From Acanthochlamys bracteata (lineage: Eukaryota; Streptophyta; Magnoliopsida; Pandanales; Velloziaceae), in contig CM034127.1 of the NCBI GenBank assembly GCA_019914995.1, forward strand, positions 4,836,001 to 4,900,000: a stretch of 64,000 nucleotides of DNA, read 5' to 3'. The notes under the pieces are model-generated. The model did not search any database and was not told the DNA's origin. It worked only from the letters and a program-made list of their open reading frames with translations. Each line of letters begins with the position of its first letter. The stretch's first letter is position 1. Both the position numbers and the translations under genes were made by a program. Positions 48,248 through 61,001 of this stretch are shown here, piece by piece.

Positions 48248-51200
48248 GACTAGGTATTGAGCAAGCAGCAATCGACATAATCTATTTCCTATTACTTTTT
48301 TGTTGTAATCGACATAATCCATTTACATTTCTTACCTTTTTTGTTTGTCGGATTCTATGGTAATCTCTCTAAACTATTCACTCATGGTGGTGAATATTGG
48401 ATTAGCATGGAACCGTTTATAATAGTGCCACTGCTGCATATGGCAAATCTGTTTACTTCTGTTTTCATCTCTCTGTTTGCAAGATTGATCAAGTGATCGA
48501 ATGCTTTTTATTCTTTTCTTTTTCTTTTTATCTCTCTGGTGCTTTGACCTTTGTTTTTGTTTAGAACAGAACCAAAAACTATTCGTAGAAAATGGTAAGT
48601 AGGCAGTCCACATACTTGTTCATTAGATACTAGAGGCTTGCCTATCTATGGAGAAGTTCTTGTCATGAGTTGCTGCTTCTTTTACAAGTGTGGTTGTTTT
48701 ATTATTTTTGACAAGGATGGTTTGTTAAAAATCGCAGCCATGTAAGCATTTTTTTTTAATTTTCTTATGAAAAAATATTCAATTGACAGCAAATTTTCTC
48801 AGGGTGCTAATTGATGACTTAATGGCATCATACATGAAAGTTTTATATGTTGAAAGTGAAGAAAATGAAGATGATAGTGGAAAGAGCAACCAAAAAACTA
48901 CAGGTGGGCATTGTGTTTTTTTTTCAAGAATTGCAATTTATTTGATGGCTACTATGAATGAATTTTGATAGCTGATCATCTTCTAAAGGTATAAATGTTT
49001 TAGTACTTTCTGGACTGTGTTCATCTTGTTATAAGAACTTTGTTTTGCTTGTAGATGTATACATTTCGTAGGAATATCTTTAGGAGATTATAGTACTTTA
49101 TGCATCTGACAGGCCACTCTCTGTTTCTTCTCTCACAGATATGCACACACATTGGCTGCTTCTCCATTCCAAATTGTAAAGCCTTTCAATTTATGAATGC
49201 AAATGCTTGACACGGAATTGAAGTTGGAAAAGACCTATTTGTAGTTGAACTTATACTGTTTATGTCATCGCTGCTTACATTGGTCTTTCAGACTTCAGTA
49301 TCTTCAGAAGGCTGTGGAAGAATCTAAAAAGTACTATGCATCAACCGCAAGGCTGAATGGAGTAGCTATGAGAAAGAGTAGGTCAAGACAGCCTATTCCC
49401 TTGATTCTTGAGCACTTGTGCCAATTCTGGGACAGAATGGGTGAAAACTTTTATAAATGAAAAACCATACTCATACTCAGTCTATGCTGACAGTGGAAAC
49501 TTTTATCCAATCTTCTAAATGTAATTTATTAAACTTATTTTGAGGGTATGTATTGATATATTTTACTATTTACAATTTTCCAGTTTACTTTTCTAAGAAC
49601 AGTTTCACGTGCTGCCTTTCATCATGCAGTTTTCTTTGTTATAACAATCCCTGCTCCCTCTGTTATTTATAAAAATTATTGCTTAACCGTTTATTGGCAG
49701 ATCACCGGGTTTGCAGAGGCATTGACTTAAGAGGATGAAGAAAGAAGGTACAAGAATGCTCACTCTTGTGAAGAGGTATTGTTTTAACAACTTCTATTAA
49801 GTCCGTCTTGGGTAGCGTGTCTTTTTTTTAAATAAAATTTTATGGCTTGCTCTGAAGCATTATGCATATATTTGTCAGCATAGTTCTGCAGTTACCTCAT
49901 TGTTTGCACTAGCTTTATTCGTAGAGCTGAAACTAAATATTTATCATTATTGATTGATTGTTAAGTGCGGCTATACTATTGTTAATATTCTGCTAACTTA
50001 ATGTGAACTGTCGACAGTGTCATTCAAATGCTCCAACTATCAAAACTATCATATGTTGAAGTGCTCTTCATGATCCTTTGAACTCCTTTGAAACAAAGAA
50101 AATAGAAGTCTAAACAAAAACAATTCATCGTAAGTGCCCTTGTTGCTTTCAGTGATAAATTGAGTGTGCATGAGAGGAGCATTTCTAATTTATTAAATGT
50201 CATATGGTTGTTGCTAAATTTGTCTTTGTAGGCTATTTTGCTACTTGTTCCAGTCACCAGTATTTCTCATTAGCAGAAGATTTCCTTCAGGTGAAAAGCC
50301 ATCCTTATACCTAAGTGTTGGACATTCTAATATTAAAACATTTTAGACAGTTTAAATTGGAATAATTGTTTGGCGAATAAATTGGTGACCATGATTTTGT
50401 CAAAAAATTGTGGAAACAGTTTAAAACAGCTTTTGTTTGGTGAGTTTTTGCATACTTATCATGAGGTTTGGGAGTCTTTGAGATTGCTTTACCTGCCAAA
50501 TTCTCTATGCATCATATGCGATGTTAGACTTGTTTAAATTGTTTCTCTTTCAACATGATCCCAGTGAATTGTTTCAATTTCATGAACAGCCTATGCCGAG
50601 GTTGCTATGTCTCATGAATGGATACTCAGGCCGGCTAGTATATCTCTCTTAGCAAGCCCAATTTAATTTACAAAATGAATTACGGCTAATTGCAATTTTT
50701 CAGTAATTAATTTCAGGGTTGGATTTGTATATTAGTTCCTTTCTCAACTTTTTTTCCAAATTCTATCATGGTGAGGGCTGACTTGAGTGACATAAGCAAA
50801 CTGATTTTATAACTACACCTCCGAAACTTGTGATTATTGTATGAGGCTGACTTGAGTGACATTAGCTGGTTGTATAAAAACATATAAAGTAGAGATAAGC
50901 ACTAGTGTTGTAATTGATAGTGTAGAATAGGTAGATGACAGTTAATATGTTTATACATGCATATACACACATATAATGCATGCACAGATCCAAAATTTCT
51001 CAGATATGTAAACGTTGCATCCTACATCTGAAGGCATATTTATATACCTAAATTTACTTTGACCTCTGTTATTTGCATGAAATCTGTTTAGGTTGTAATT
51101 TTTTTGGGCTTAAATTTGGTGTTAATTTTTCTTGTCTGTAGGTTAATATGTTCATACTTCTGTTCTATCTCTCAAGTCAACAATTTAAAATTACAATCAA

Positions 51201-54193
51201 GTGCTTTACAAGTTTTCAGCTAAATAAATTTACTCTCTGGCAGGCTGAGGTACATGATGTTAGCAGAGAAAACGTAATTTGTCTTAACCAAGCAATTTAC
51301 CAGGTATATGCCCAGAAGCCATTAGTATTACTAGTTCCATGATATGTTTAATCAAGTCGGTCAGTTAATGATTAAGTCAGCTATACCTATAGGGAAGGTG
51401 GAGAGAATTTCTGTGGTGGGGAGAATTTCTATGGATGGATTAGCTTAACTGACAATGCAATGGCGCCTGATTGTTTAGTCAAAATTAGACAACTAGGTAT
51501 TTTTCACATCTTTCTATTTCTTTTCTTGGTTAGATAGGATACTTGACATTTGTTCACCATGATACCATTACATATATAGTTGATGTAGTTCTCAACTAGG
51601 TTAGTGCTAGACTTTAATCATTATATGGAATGTGCTTTATTATGCTGTATCTTCGCTGTGCTTTATCATACTATTGTATCTCCTTTTTCTGTGTCTTCTA
51701 GTATATGTAATTGTACATGTTTCAGTATGAAATGATTTACATGCCATAAAAAACTGCAAGTACTTCAAAACTGTGTGTTTACTGATGGTCTGCAATGGTT
51801 ATGATGGGTAGTAAAGAGTTGGAGGAGCATTTTTGTTGTTTTCTTAGAATGACTGTAATGAGCTGAAAACTGTTAATACAAATTCTGATATAAAATCTTA
51901 TTTTAACAGAAAGCTGAAGCATATGACAATCTGAGCTTTCTAGCCACCATCTTTCCAGAAAATCAAAAGCTTTATAATTCCTCGCAATGCAGAAGTTGCA
52001 GATGGGCTTCAAATCTTCCACAGTGGCATGTGTTCCTAAATATAAGGTAAGCCACAAGAAGATATTTAAATGCGAATGCTTATGCAGAATTTGATTATCC
52101 TATTAGGTTCTTCTTTGTGCTGTTTCATCGGGAAGTCACTACATTCACCTTCGTGCAAGCGTACAATTGCTGATGCAGCACAGATGTGAATTACTTGTTG
52201 GAGCATGTCCCTTGTTTTTCTCAAACCCATTTAGAACCCTGGCCAAAAATAAGCAACAGTGACCCCCAAAGTGCAGAGCGATAGACGGGATTTATATCTT
52301 CCTCAAATCGAGGGTTATGAGTTAAAATAAGTACCGGAGGCTGCAACGCTTTATAGCAAATTCGTCTCTCCCTGTGGATTCTTCATTGTTTTAAGGTTTT
52401 TGATGTAAAAGATTGTGTGATTTGCTATTTCTTGTTCGTATTTATTTTCTGCGCAATTTCTCAACAGTTGTCTTATTTTTACCCTTATCTTTCGACATAC
52501 CTTATATACGCTATGAAAGAGTTCGGAGTACCTGATGCTTGTGTATGTTGAAAGCTCGTGATGTGTTTTTATTCATGTTTTCCAATTTGGTTATATCCTC
52601 AAAGCTGTTACTGGAAGAAAGACAACTGCATAACTGGGATGAATCAGTAGAGAGAGAAGATGTAAGGTTTTGAGTAGCTTACAAGAGAAGAATAGCAACG
52701 AATTTAAGGTGTAAGGTTTGTTGAATCAGTTTAAAGAAAAGAACAGAAACAAATTTATATATAATTTACAAGAGAAGACACGAAACTGTAATAGCAAAAC
52801 CACATGGACTATTTTTAGCTTTAAACGTGTAACTACAGTTTGCAAACATGCACAAATTCTAACTGATCCCAGCTTGGATTTATAATAGTTTCATCCTTAG
52901 TTAATTAATTAGCATATACGAGATTAACTGATGATTAAACACGGACAAACACAGGTTGCTTGCTTTGTTGTTTTAATTAATTTTGAGATGTACAAATAAA
53001 ATAACAACGACCGAGGGCTTAGAAGCTTTGTTTGCTTGCTTATATGCTCGCTGTTTTCCTCGTGGTAGTCGAACAGAAAAGGGTTTAATCATAAAACAAA
53101 GAATCAAGCAAACAAATAAAAAATGAATGAATTATTTATGTTGAACCCTTTCTTCTTTCTTTATTTATTTTGATTTCAGATCTTTTTCTAGTGAAATTTT
53201 GTTGGGGATAGGAATTTTTGAGGTGGGATTTCTATTCTTCTGGTCTTTTAGTTCTTTTAGTTGTGATTAATATTTGTTGTAGATTGCTTGTTTGGCTTCC
53301 TTCTGTTAGAACTTGCGAGCTATTGTTTAAATTTAGCTCAGCTAATGTGGATCGTTAATAAAGAATTGGTTTTTTATTTGGAAAGAAAAAAAATACTAAT
53401 TTTTGTTGGTTAAATTTTCATTATCTCTTCATTTTCCTTCCTCATGGACAAATTTTGTTCTGTTAACAGATTGCCGAAAATTGTAGCTATCCCGGTAATT
53501 TGATCATTCATCATCGTTAGCCCGCATCTTGAACCAAAAAGCTCTCTATAGAGACTACAACAAGCAAATTAAGCTCTTATACTCACTTGCATAGAGTCGG
53601 TTACATGAATTTATGTTTTTTTTCTTATGTTCGATTATAAATCAGATCCAATTTAATCTAATTTCTTTCAACCTTTCGCTAGCATGTTAGATCAAATTAA
53701 TTTTGATACGTTTTTTTTCTATTAAACAAGAATGCTCTGTCATGTATGTAAATTCAACTTTGTTTCTGTTCAAAAGACGAAATAAATTGGTTCTCCAATC
53801 TATCCACCACCATACTGTTCAAATTCATAAAGCAATTTTATTCAGAAGGAAACTCTTTCAAACAGAATGCACAAAGCAACTATTTTTTTTTTAAAAAAAT
53901 TTTAAGGTGATTATTTTCCGAATACTTATAAGCAGACGGCTCCAAATTGGCTTGTTTAGCTGTTTGTTTGACTTTAATCTCTATCGTTGTTGCATCATAA
54001 TAGAACAACTCATCCTTCACCATCCTTTAGCTTTTTTCTCTCTTACTGACCGAAGCCATCTCCAGAAACATTAATTTTTCCGGAGAAGTTTCTTAATTTG
54101 TCTCTACTTTCTCTTGCTGTCTCCGTTAACAACCATTAATTTCAGGTCTTCTAAAATCAAGAATAGAAGAGAAGAAGAACAAGAGGCAGAGCA
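48248..54193. other. 5.9 kb region with exon-like islands but no identified gene
   Basis: Contains the UTP20 3' UTR, then AT-rich DNA. The exon-like islands at 48779-52047 are described separately. From 52.1 to 54.19 kb I see nothing beyond low-complexity DNA, and no upstream exon that could supply a transit peptide to the PsbQ-like gene at 54194. Confidence 0.4.
48779..52047 (+). other. Unidentified exon-like islands (possible gene or gene relic)
   Basis: Four plus-strand blocks look like coding exons. 48790-48900 encodes RVLIDDLMASYMKVLYVESE and on, ending at aca|g with a gtgggc donor. 49290-49460 encodes LQYLQKAVEESKKYYASTAR, then RLNGVAMRKSRSRQPIPLI-type residues, and stops. 51247-51302 is bounded by gcag and gtat and encodes AEVHDVSRENVICLNQAIYQ. 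51910-52047 follows taacag and encodes KAEAYDNLSFLATIFPENQK and more, ending at a gtaagc donor. The last two join in frame. I do not recognise the family. With no start codon context it may be a relic of a larger gene or an unrecognised one. Confidence 0.35.
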
Positions 54194-54946
54194 ATGGAAA
54201 CTGTAGAATGCAAAGGGAGTGTTTACAGAATCAGAAACTGTGCGTATGATCTTCTGTTGTTGGAAGAAGACTTGCTGGATGGTGAGGATCAGGAGTTGTG
54301 GGAGCTCGTCGGAAGAGAGCTACGTCTCAAATCGGCATTTTTGTATTGTGATCTTAATCAGGTGATCTCTAGTGCTGATGATGAAGAACACAAGCAATTC
54401 CTTACTGATCTTGGCAACAGATTGTTCTACCACTTGGAAGAGGTAGTAGAGAATACACAAAATCTTTCTATAGATCGAAATGAAATTCGTTTGCATCGAA
54501 TCTTAGTTATTTTATTTACCAGAAATTAACAAAAAATCGAAGAACTTCTTACTTGTAGTTTAATTTGCCAGTACTCTAGATCTGTCGATGGTGGTTTACA
54601 TAATAGTCATTGAATAAGCATGAACTTCTTGAATTAAATTCTTGTTAGATAAACTACAGCATGTTTGAATTAAGAATTTGTGTTACTATCTTGAACAGTT
54701 GCAGAAAATCTTTGATTCGTGAATGGTATGCTATCATTCAAAGTTTAGTTTAAGCATTATTAAGAATATTGAACTACCGACTTGAGTGTTCGTATCTGTC
54801 AATTTTTGTAAGACTTGTCTTTGATTGACTTCTTCCAGCTTGGGCATGCGGTGAAGAACAGAAGCGTCTCTGTTGCTCAGGTCCACTACAGCGACACAGC
54901 ACTGGCATTGCATGAAGTCATGGACGCTTTGAGTAATCATCCTTAG
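54194..54946 (+). CDS. PsbQ-like protein without plastid targeting (resembles the PNSL3 domain), 118 aa
   Basis: Two exons, 54194-54442 and 54839-54946, GT..AG borders, in frame. The protein is a four-helix PsbQ-type domain: YRIRNCAYDLLLLEEDLLDG, LRLKSAFLYCDLNQVISSA, FLTDLGNRLFYHLEEL and a last helix ending HEVMDAL. The spacing and the LRLKS-x-FLYxDxN motif are closest to the lumenal NDH subunit PNSL3 and other PsbQ-like proteins of the chloroplast. Known members have a long N-terminal transit peptide; this one starts at METVECKGS, directly before the domain. An in-frame TAG lies nine codons upstream, so no extension in this exon is possible. It is therefore a leaderless paralogue (perhaps cytosolic), a truncated gene, or has a distant first exon I failed to find. 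The stop codon overlaps a MITE-like insertion. Confidence 0.72.
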
Positions 54947-55190
54947 GAGTTGTTTGGCATTCTATTTTAAAAAAATTTTCAATTTTTTAATTTATATTTT
55001 TTATGCATCTTTAATAAATATTTAAAAATTTTATTTAAAAATTTAAAAATATATAAAAGTTCTACATAATAAATTTTCTAATTAATTATATTTTATTTTT
55101 TAAAATAAAAAATAAAAGTTATTTTAAAAAAATAAAATTATTTTTTGTTCTAAAAAAATTTTATTTTAACGTCTGGCGGCAGATTTGGAG
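54946..55190. repeat. AT-rich MITE-like insertion at the stop codon of the PsbQ-like gene
   Basis: The left end ggagttgtttggcattc is followed by an almost pure A/T core. The right end ttttaacgtctggcggcag reads on the other strand as ctgccgccagacgtt. The ends resemble those of the other AT-rich blocks in the window. The left border falls at about 54945, within the TAG stop. The following DNA to 56500 is AT-rich with nothing else recognised. Confidence 0.4.
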
Positions 55191-56522
55191 CGCATTATTT
55201 TGCATCCGATAGTAAATTTTTAATAGAGTATTCATCTTCAGTAGAAAACTTTGAGTTTTCTTTTTTTGCATACGTACAGTATTCTCAAGAATTATTTTTT
55301 GCGAAAGAAATACACCCTCCTCAGCTGGAAAAGAAAAATATTTTGTTATTCGTTGTTAAACTGTAGTGCTTAAATAAATTGAAGCAAGGAGAGAGCGGGT
55401 AGTTGTATTCATTATGTACATATATATATGGAAACTGAATGAAAGCAAACTCAATCTATACATTATTTTTAATTTATTCTCCTTTTATCTAACCTATACT
55501 TTTGGTAATAAAACGCAATATTTTTCTAATGTCTGATAATTTGTACAGCAAGAATACTTATGCAATATGAAAATCTTCATTGTGAATTGTGGTTTTTCCT
55601 TTTTTTTTGTTGTTGAGAGAAACCAAAATGAAAGCTATGGTTAATCAGCTTTAAAAACTGATTCCCATATTTTCTCAACGGCCATGATTCAAACTATTAG
55701 ATTAACTAGTGATTGAGCAGACAAATTATTTATATTATTGAAAATAATTTCATATTTTTATTCTTGAATTTTGGTCTTTCCTAATATAAGTGTTGAAGAA
55801 CAAAAGAATAGTATATATAAAAAGTATGGAAACCAAAATAATCTAGAACATATAGCAGGTGTTGCATTTTACCGGTATCTCATTTTTTTGGGCCAAAAAG
55901 TTAGTTTCTTATAAGTTTTCGTGTTTAGTTTCACAAAATTTTACAAATTTACTTTTTGATAATTTATTTTTAAAAAATTCATTTTTGAGTCACTTTCTAA
56001 CAAATAAATGAGTGATGCCATGTAATCTAACAATGAAATTTTTTATTAATTGGAAAATGATTTAATTAAAATCTGTTTTTTGTTCTACATGCTTTAATCT
56101 ATCAAAACCAACATATAGAAAAAAAAAGAACAAAAAATATATGTTTATGTTAGGTTTGACCAAAACCTAATTATTTAATTTTAATGTTACAAACTCTAAG
56201 CTAAACCTCAACCTCCTTAATTCTTATTGAACTATAATAATAAATAATTAAATGATCAACAAAAAATGTCAGCAAAATTCAAGTATAAGTTACCCAAAAG
56301 ACAACTTGGCTAATGGCCCATAGCCTTCTCATTGAACTGTAACTGAAAATGATTGGCAAATACCTTTACATATAACACTGAGCACTCTACTGTCCACAAA
56401 ACTAGAACTGTTTGAACTTAAGAAGCCCCTTATCCTATCTTCTATTGCAACCCTTCAACTGTTTCCTTTAAGAAATCTTTCCATATTATCTCCATAAAAC
56501 ACACAGAGCAAGGAAATTCTTC
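55191..56522. other. AT-rich spacer and promoter region of the second PsbQ-like gene
   Basis: No coding or RNA gene was seen. The 200 bases before 56523 include a less AT-rich, C-rich stretch that is probably the core promoter and leader. A TATA-like catataacac lies at about 56369. Confidence 0.4.
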
Positions 56523-57131
56523 ATGGCATTATTACACATGCACTCAACCAAACTTCTCCCAACTTCCTTTGGCACAAACTCAAGTACCTTCTCCAAACCT
56601 TCAATCAGGTTTTCTTGCAGTTGCCAAAATAACTTCACTAGAAGAGCAGCAACATCCGCAGCAGCTGCTGCTCTAGGAACAACTTTACTGAGTTCCAGTG
56701 CTTCTATGGCTATTGAGTTCAAGTTTGTCGCCCCTGACCAAACTCCAGAAGAAGCAAATGCAGTCGTGAGGACTCACGCAAAAAAGCTCCTTAAAATAAA
56801 GCCTCTGATTGATTCAGAATCGTGGCATGAAGCTCAGATAGCACTCCGCGAGAGCTCTTCTCTACTCAAACAAGATCTTTACACTATCATTCAATCTAAA
56901 GCTAGTAGTGAGAGACCGCAGCTCAGGAAACTTTACACACAGATGTTCAACAGTGTCTCCAGGGTAAGAATTCATAGTTCAAAACTTCAGGTGATCCATC
57001 GAATACTCATTGCAGATAATTCATAAATGCAGCTAGACTATGCAGCTAGAAGTAAAGATGCAGATTTGGTGCAGCAGTGCTATAACAACATTGCTGAGAA
57101 TTTAGAACAGATGCTATCAAGAATATCATAA
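56523..57131 (+). CDS. PsbQ-like thylakoid-lumen protein, 179 aa
   Basis: Two exons, 56523-56963 and 57033-57131, GT..AG, in frame. The N-terminus is rich in Ser/Thr, as in a stroma-targeting peptide. It is followed by a twin-arginine pair (R40-R41 in NFTRRAATSA), a hydrophobic stretch (AAAAALGTTLLSS) and an SMA cleavage site near residue 63. This is a textbook twin-arginine (Tat) route to the thylakoid lumen. The mature part is a four-helix PsbQ-like domain: PLIDSESWHEAQIALRESSS, LLKQDLYTIIQSK, LRKLYTQMFNSVSRLDYAAR and a last helix ending LEQMLSRIS. It best fits the PsbQ-like (PQL) proteins, whose studied members belong to the chloroplast NADH dehydrogenase-like complex; I lean to the PQL3 type. 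It lies 1.6 kb downstream of another PsbQ-like gene on the same strand and is tail-to-tail with the DUF3755 gene. Confidence 0.88.
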
Positions 57132-57673
57132 GGTCAAAACACATTCAACCAGGCCAACCAGTCAAATATACATATCAGATTCAGTTAGAAAACAAACAGT
57201 AAGTTGACTAGCTTGCTTCGAACATTCTCAGATACCAAGTGATGATTCTCAAATTTATTCTGTGTACATTTGGAGAGTATGAACAAATAAATGCGTCTAT
57301 GGCCAACTGTTTTGTGAATTCTCATATCTGGAATTTCCTAGAGTACAAAAGATAACAGTGCTAGACTTACATAAGGACCTATTAATCTACAATCTGTTAT
57401 GCTTTCCGAGCAAGTTCTTGGATTTCATGAACCATCTCGATTGGAGCTCAGTTGTACTCCCACCATATAAAGATAGAAGATCTTTGGAAAGTTTGCGGGA
57501 TGGTATGCGAAGGTTTCGATCTTGGAGCTTTGAGTGATCTTTTCCACATTTCATGTTTTGGATAAAATCTTTTACAAACAAACCTCTTGTGGTGATTTCC
57601 TGCGCGGGAGTTCCCAGTCCAATCATGTACAGAAGGAAGATGTATAACTACAATCAATCGCATTCTCTCTTAA

Positions 57674-60600
57674 TCAGCATCCTGGCTCTTGCTTCGAGTT
57701 AATGGAACCGGATGTCCCAAAGATGTGAGCCTTGAAGAGGAGCAAAAAGAAAGAACGTGATAACTCCGAAAATTTGATTTTGTACCGTGAATATATAGTT
57801 TAATGTACTTAAAAAGAGAGCTAAATGAAAGGACACCTGGCTTGTATCAGGGAGGATGATGCTCAAAAGATGCTCATCAATTGCTACAGGTAGTGGAGGC
57901 ATCTGACTTGTTCCATTAATTCTGTTGAAAAAATTAACACTTAAAAACTGAGCAAGACAGTAAGAACTTTCACTGGTAGTTTGTCACAAATATGAAAACG
58001 ATAAGCTATGAAGTGCTCTTGTGAGATCGAATAGAAGCGCTGAGCACATACATTTATGTAAATAAAAGTGAAGCTTATGTATCTAATTTCTAAGACATGC
58101 AAATAGCATCATACCTACTGAGAATTGCTGTGATGTTGTTTCTTGTGTGATAAAAGAGATCAATGTTATTTTCCAACTGCAAAGAATGGGAATAGGAAAT
58201 TACATGAGATTAAAGAAAAGCAACAGGAGATCATGCTGTATTCTCGTCTTCAGATTTCAATTTTACATAAAAGAAAACTGAAAGAATGAATAAAAATTGA
58301 ACAATGGGAATGGGGACATGAGCTTCAAACCTCGAACGTTGCGAGATTGGCTGCGATTCTGTTAAGAATTTGAGCATTCTCATTCATAAGATCTCCTGTT
58401 GCATTATCTAATGCTGGAGTTACTGAAAAACAAAACATAGGCTTTCAGTTACAAAAGTAAAGCAGAAAACGGACTTGCCAGAATCACCAGGATAAAAGAA
58501 GGAAAAGAACAAAAAAGCTATGAATACGCAGTCTCCTCGGTTTATACATAAGCAACATCTATAAGAACGGAACTGCTAAGAAGAATTATCTTTTATGCAA
58601 CCATAATGAACTGTAGCCTATAGAAGAAGCACTTAGTATAGGTAGTCATATAAGCATGAAAAGACCACTTAACAACCGCATATACAAGAAAAAGATCTCC
58701 ATCATCGTCGTTGCAATGCCAAATACTAAAAAGAGATTATAGTATTATAACAGCAACTTAATAACATGTGGTAGTAGTCGATCCAAGTATTCAAGCCAGT
58801 AGTGAGCTGAACATAAGCGATCAGGAAGACATCTCAACCTGCATGTAGCTTTTCTCAGAAAGCTCACTTGGCTTCTTAACTCCATCAAACCTTTGAGCAA
58901 GTAAGCTACAAGCTAATGCACTTTTCTATAATATACACAACAAGGCATGTCACTAGTACTCGCTACAAGTCTAAGAGAAGCCTAAACATAGCATTTGTGA
59001 TACCTTGGAAAAAGCTTGAAGAATAAACCTGAGTTTGGTGAGTAATCTATGAAGACAACTTGAGGGTAACATCTAACTGTGCAGGACATTAATGTTCTGG
59101 ATGTGCACATTTTACTAGTTCACTATTAAGATAGCAGTTTGGTGCAGCTAATTTAGTGAAGCAGAAGATATATTTCTGCACTTAAATAGCTGGAAAATTT
59201 TTAAACAGTCACCTTCATACGAAAATATATTCTTTTGGCTCATCTGATGCATCATGAAAGTATAGGCTGCCATATTGTTTGATGGAACTGCTTGCGTTGT
59301 CACTAATGAGGAATCCACATTTTTTTCCTGAGGAAGAACTTTGTAGTTAATGGATGGAAATATATTGAAACAAATAACTGCCAAGCAATAAGTGTTTTAT
59401 TACAAACTTCATGCGAGAAATATTAACCAAACACAATTTAGAAATATATTTCCATACAAAGCTCTTTCCTATTACAGTGGAGACTGGAGAGACAAACAAG
59501 TTTAAACATCAAGAAATGGGAAGAAAGACCAGAATTTTAATTAAAGACATTTCTTTGAGTGCCACTAAAAGATGAACCTCTTCAATAGAATATCTCTTAT
59601 AAGAAATTTGGATTCATTAAAAAGAATTGAAGTACTAGTGAAGAAACTGAATTTCTGGGGGAGAAAATTTTCTACAACAAGACACGTTTGTACGTTAAAA
59701 CAACATCTCAGGTACTAATATAACAGAAGCTATGTCCTCAGCAAATTGAACAACAAATACTTCAGAAGTATAAACTACTTGGTAAAAGGACAGAGAGTAA
59801 ATTACATACCTTTTGGTCCTTGTTCTTCTTTCCTGTAAAATATTCATCCTGTTTCCTCTTTTTCCCATTTTCCTTCTTCTGCATAGAAGCAACCAATTCT
59901 CAAGCACATAACTTGCTCCAACAATAAGTAAATCTTCATGGTGTCAAAAGGGTATCATATTTGAATTCACTGTGAGTACCAGGTACATGTAACAGCAATA
60001 ATATTACACAACAACATAGCTCAACGTAGTTCACTAGCTATATAACTTTTGGTGACAACAAGATATAAAAAAGGTACTTACTATCATCCATCGACACCTT
60101 AACGCAACATCTCTAACAGTCTTGTTGCTTAGCATGGCTGCTATCTTGATATACTTCATAATAGCCGGTTGATCTGCAAACCTAGAATTTTAAAAATAGT
60201 TTAATATGTAAAGGTAATAATGGAAAGCATGCAGGTTGATAAGTCAGAGAGGATATATCACAATTATTAAAGACAAGAATAAATAGAAATGCAGTTACCA
60301 CATACAAGATTCTAAATAAATTACAATACAGCTTTTCCAGAAAGGTTAGAAATATTAAGGTAGCTCTATGCTAAAAGATGCACTCTATAAATGGAGAAAA
60401 AAAGATTTAGTAGAACTAAATTGCGTGTCTAGACAAATAGTGGTTTGCACTGAAGGATATGAATATCAGTTGCATAGTGCACATCGAATCTTAGCGATAG
60501 TTTGATTGACTCCTGTTTTTCTAAATTTTCCCTAAAGAAGCGCACTAGCTGTGTGATGGTTTAGCTAAGATATTAAGCTCAGAGAGAAACTAAATTGAAA

Positions 60601-61001
60601 AGCAAACAAACACAGAATGCAAGAGACTAGATTGTAAAAGCAAAGAGAAGGCAAACAAGATAGACTACCTACTTGATAAGGCCTTCCTTCAAGATGGTTT
60701 GTTCCTCATATGACCAATCCACACCAAGCCCTGTATCATGCTTGAGGCTCGGCATAGGATCAAGAAGAACATTTCCAGAACTTCTGGCAGGGATAATCGC
60801 AGATGTACTGCTCATTGTGCCAGGATTCCCAGTCATTACCAATCCAGATGTGCTGCTCATAGGGTTTGCAGTACTCATCCCAAAGGGAATTACACCTGCT
60901 GTGTTCTCCATTGCACCTGACTGGAAGGAAACGACATGATTATCATAGAAGGACGAGGGCAGAACCCCTAGGTGGAAACTCATGTTGGAGTCTGCTGACA
61001 T
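57674..61001 (-). CDS. DUF3755 / SANT-like nuclear protein, eight coding exons, 302 aa
   Basis: Plant-specific family with a SANT/Myb-like N-terminal domain; the function is largely unstudied and a role in chromatin or transcription is inferred. Exons on the minus strand: 61001-60673, 60181-60082, 59878-59810, 59327-59213, 58422-58331, 58176-58115, 57921-57837, 57730-57674. All joins are GT..AG and in frame. Residues 1-90 are low-complexity (Ser/Met/Gly rich, repeated PMSSTSG-like phrases). The SANT-like part is about 93-145 (VDWSYEEQTILKEGLIKFAD, MKYIKIAAMLSNKTVRDVAL, RCRWM). A basic stretch follows (KKENGKKRKQDEYFTGKKNK). The C-terminal DUF3755 part includes NENAQILNRIAANLATFELE, NIDLFYHTRNNITAILSRI and MPPLPVAIDEHLLSIILPD. 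The start MSADSN is the first ATG of the exon. It looks complete and functional. Confidence 0.9.
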
